64,000 bases of DNA from Monosiga brevicollis MX1. Lineage: Eukaryota; Opisthokonta; Choanoflagellata; Craspedida; Salpingoecidae. Position 1 is the first letter of the stretch. Each line of letters opens with the position of its first letter. The stretch spans positions 212,598-276,597 of the forward strand of contig NW_001865050.1 in the NCBI RefSeq assembly GCF_000002865.3. The letters run 5' to 3'. A program made the translations under genes and the position numbers. This document shows, piece after piece, positions 63,996 through 64,000 of the stretch. The notes beneath the pieces were generated by a model, which saw only the letters and a program-made list of their open reading frames with translations, was not told the origin of the DNA and ran no database searches.

Positions 63996-64000
63996 TTTCT
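58408..64000 (+). CDS. GH78 alpha-L-rhamnosidase with inserted SUEL lectin domain (3' truncated by window)
   Basis: Some 23 exons can be phased, among them 58408-58608, 58928-58970, 59092-59294, 59384-59556, 59850-59950, 60216-60319, 60402-60497, 60606-60723, 60842-60960, 61079-61229, 61317-61405, 61526-61579, 61676-61870, 61987-62175, 62430-62618, 62708-62911, 63015-63124 and 63246-63461. Signal peptide: SSMALAMLLALAATATHVPY. GH78 signatures run in order: YDLYINGARVN and SQRVIYDVLDV (N-terminal carbohydrate-binding domain), HWKITNDGPVQSASIYNGG, VDFGENLAGVCRI, FTYHGFRYVQV, the acid-rich PTDCDQRDERLGWMGDADL, and SSLWELWDSPM with MNSRNHHMFSSI. The acidic DERLGW and the later WE are the expected catalytic positions. 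It would cleave terminal L-rhamnose outside the cell. Exons 60402-60960 add a SUEL lectin fold. Animals lack GH78, so bacterial or algal transfer is likely. Confidence 0.88.
60402..60890 (+). other. SUEL-type galactose/rhamnose-binding lectin domain inside the GH78 protein
   Basis: Three exons encode LTLTCASGTISSISFASFGT, GSCGNYTKGTCDANTTVQVV, EGLCIGKASCTIPANDAVFG and DPCYDTVKYLAVQAAGC. This is the complete SUEL pattern: LxC-G-I, FASFG-P-G-C, G-C-A, C-G-SC-I-A, FG-DPC, K-L-V-A-C. It falls between the conserved I-x-V-x-E strand of GH78 and its VDFGENLAG motif. Confidence 0.85.
63595..63936 (+). other. Second SUEL-like segment at the C-terminal side of the rhamnosidase
   Basis: Exons 63592-63653 and about 63746-63932 give NKLDCGARGGGVMTVDLASW and HVKALCDGRQSCELDASADV-WG. 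The cysteine spacing and the C-x-G-x-x-SC-x-L-x-A motif match a SUEL domain, less closely than the first copy. The remainder lies beyond the window. Confidence 0.55.
63950..63993. repeat. (CA)n microsatellite
   Basis: About 21 CA units directly after a donor-like GTACGT at 63933, so within an intron of the rhamnosidase gene at the window edge. Confidence 0.95.

Overview
This window looks like nuclear DNA from a choanoflagellate, most likely Monosiga brevicollis or a close relative. The reasons are moderate-to-high GC, very intron-dense genes with short GT-AG introns (often about 60-200 bases, donors GTACGT/GTGCGT/GTAAGC), tight gene packing on both strands, and a gene set that mixes animal-type proteins (IP3 receptor, RSPRY1, B3GALNT2, NKAIN, GOLGA7) with an enzyme animals lack (GH78 alpha-L-rhamnosidase). 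Species assignment is inference. No rRNA, tRNA, CRISPR array or prokaryotic operon was seen.

Layout, left to right. 1-1350: a (GAGACA)n satellite and unassigned DNA. 1352-2329 (+): GOLGA7/ERF4-like palmitoyltransferase cofactor, five exons. 3067-3904: control region with five CCGTTA boxes and an E2F-like box in front of 3905-6508 (+), the ribonucleotide reductase large subunit. 6509-9398: no confident gene. 9399-10250 (+): glutamine- and methionine-rich coiled-coil protein. 11417-13528 (+): acidic coiled-coil protein. 13803-16203 (-): renalase-type FAD oxidoreductase. 16673-20259 (-): B3GALNT2-type glycosyltransferase in 12 exons. 20333-21575: simple repeats. 22190-35481 (+): IP3 receptor, more than 13 kb. 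35650-36990 (-): small longin-like protein, possibly AP-5 sigma. 37783-41342 (+): RSPRY1. 41629-47379 (-): secreted metzincin protease with a giant Ser/Thr linker and L-domain-like repeats. 48483-50929 (-): NKAIN-like membrane protein with a tail full of kinase sites. 51200-53794: no confident gene. 53795-56536 (+): secreted LamG/Cys-repeat/(Ser-Thr)n protein. 57437-57943 (+): frameshifted LINE-type relic. 58408 to the window end (+): alpha-L-rhamnosidase with a galactose/rhamnose-binding (SUEL) lectin domain built into it, running off the edge.

There is no operon logic, but themes recur. Several genes serve the cell surface and secretory pathway: two mucin-like secreted proteins, a lectin-rhamnosidase, a GalNAc-transferase, a Ras-palmitoylation cofactor and a Na,K-ATPase-associated membrane protein. 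Calcium signalling is represented by the IP3 receptor. The strongest novelty candidates are the SUEL lectin inserted inside a GH78 rhamnosidase, the repeated RRxS array in the NKAIN tail, the altered ligand loop of the IP3 receptor, and the CCGTTA cluster before the ribonucleotide reductase gene. Exon boundaries were read by eye from splice signals, reading phase and family conservation; those marked approximate are not resolved.
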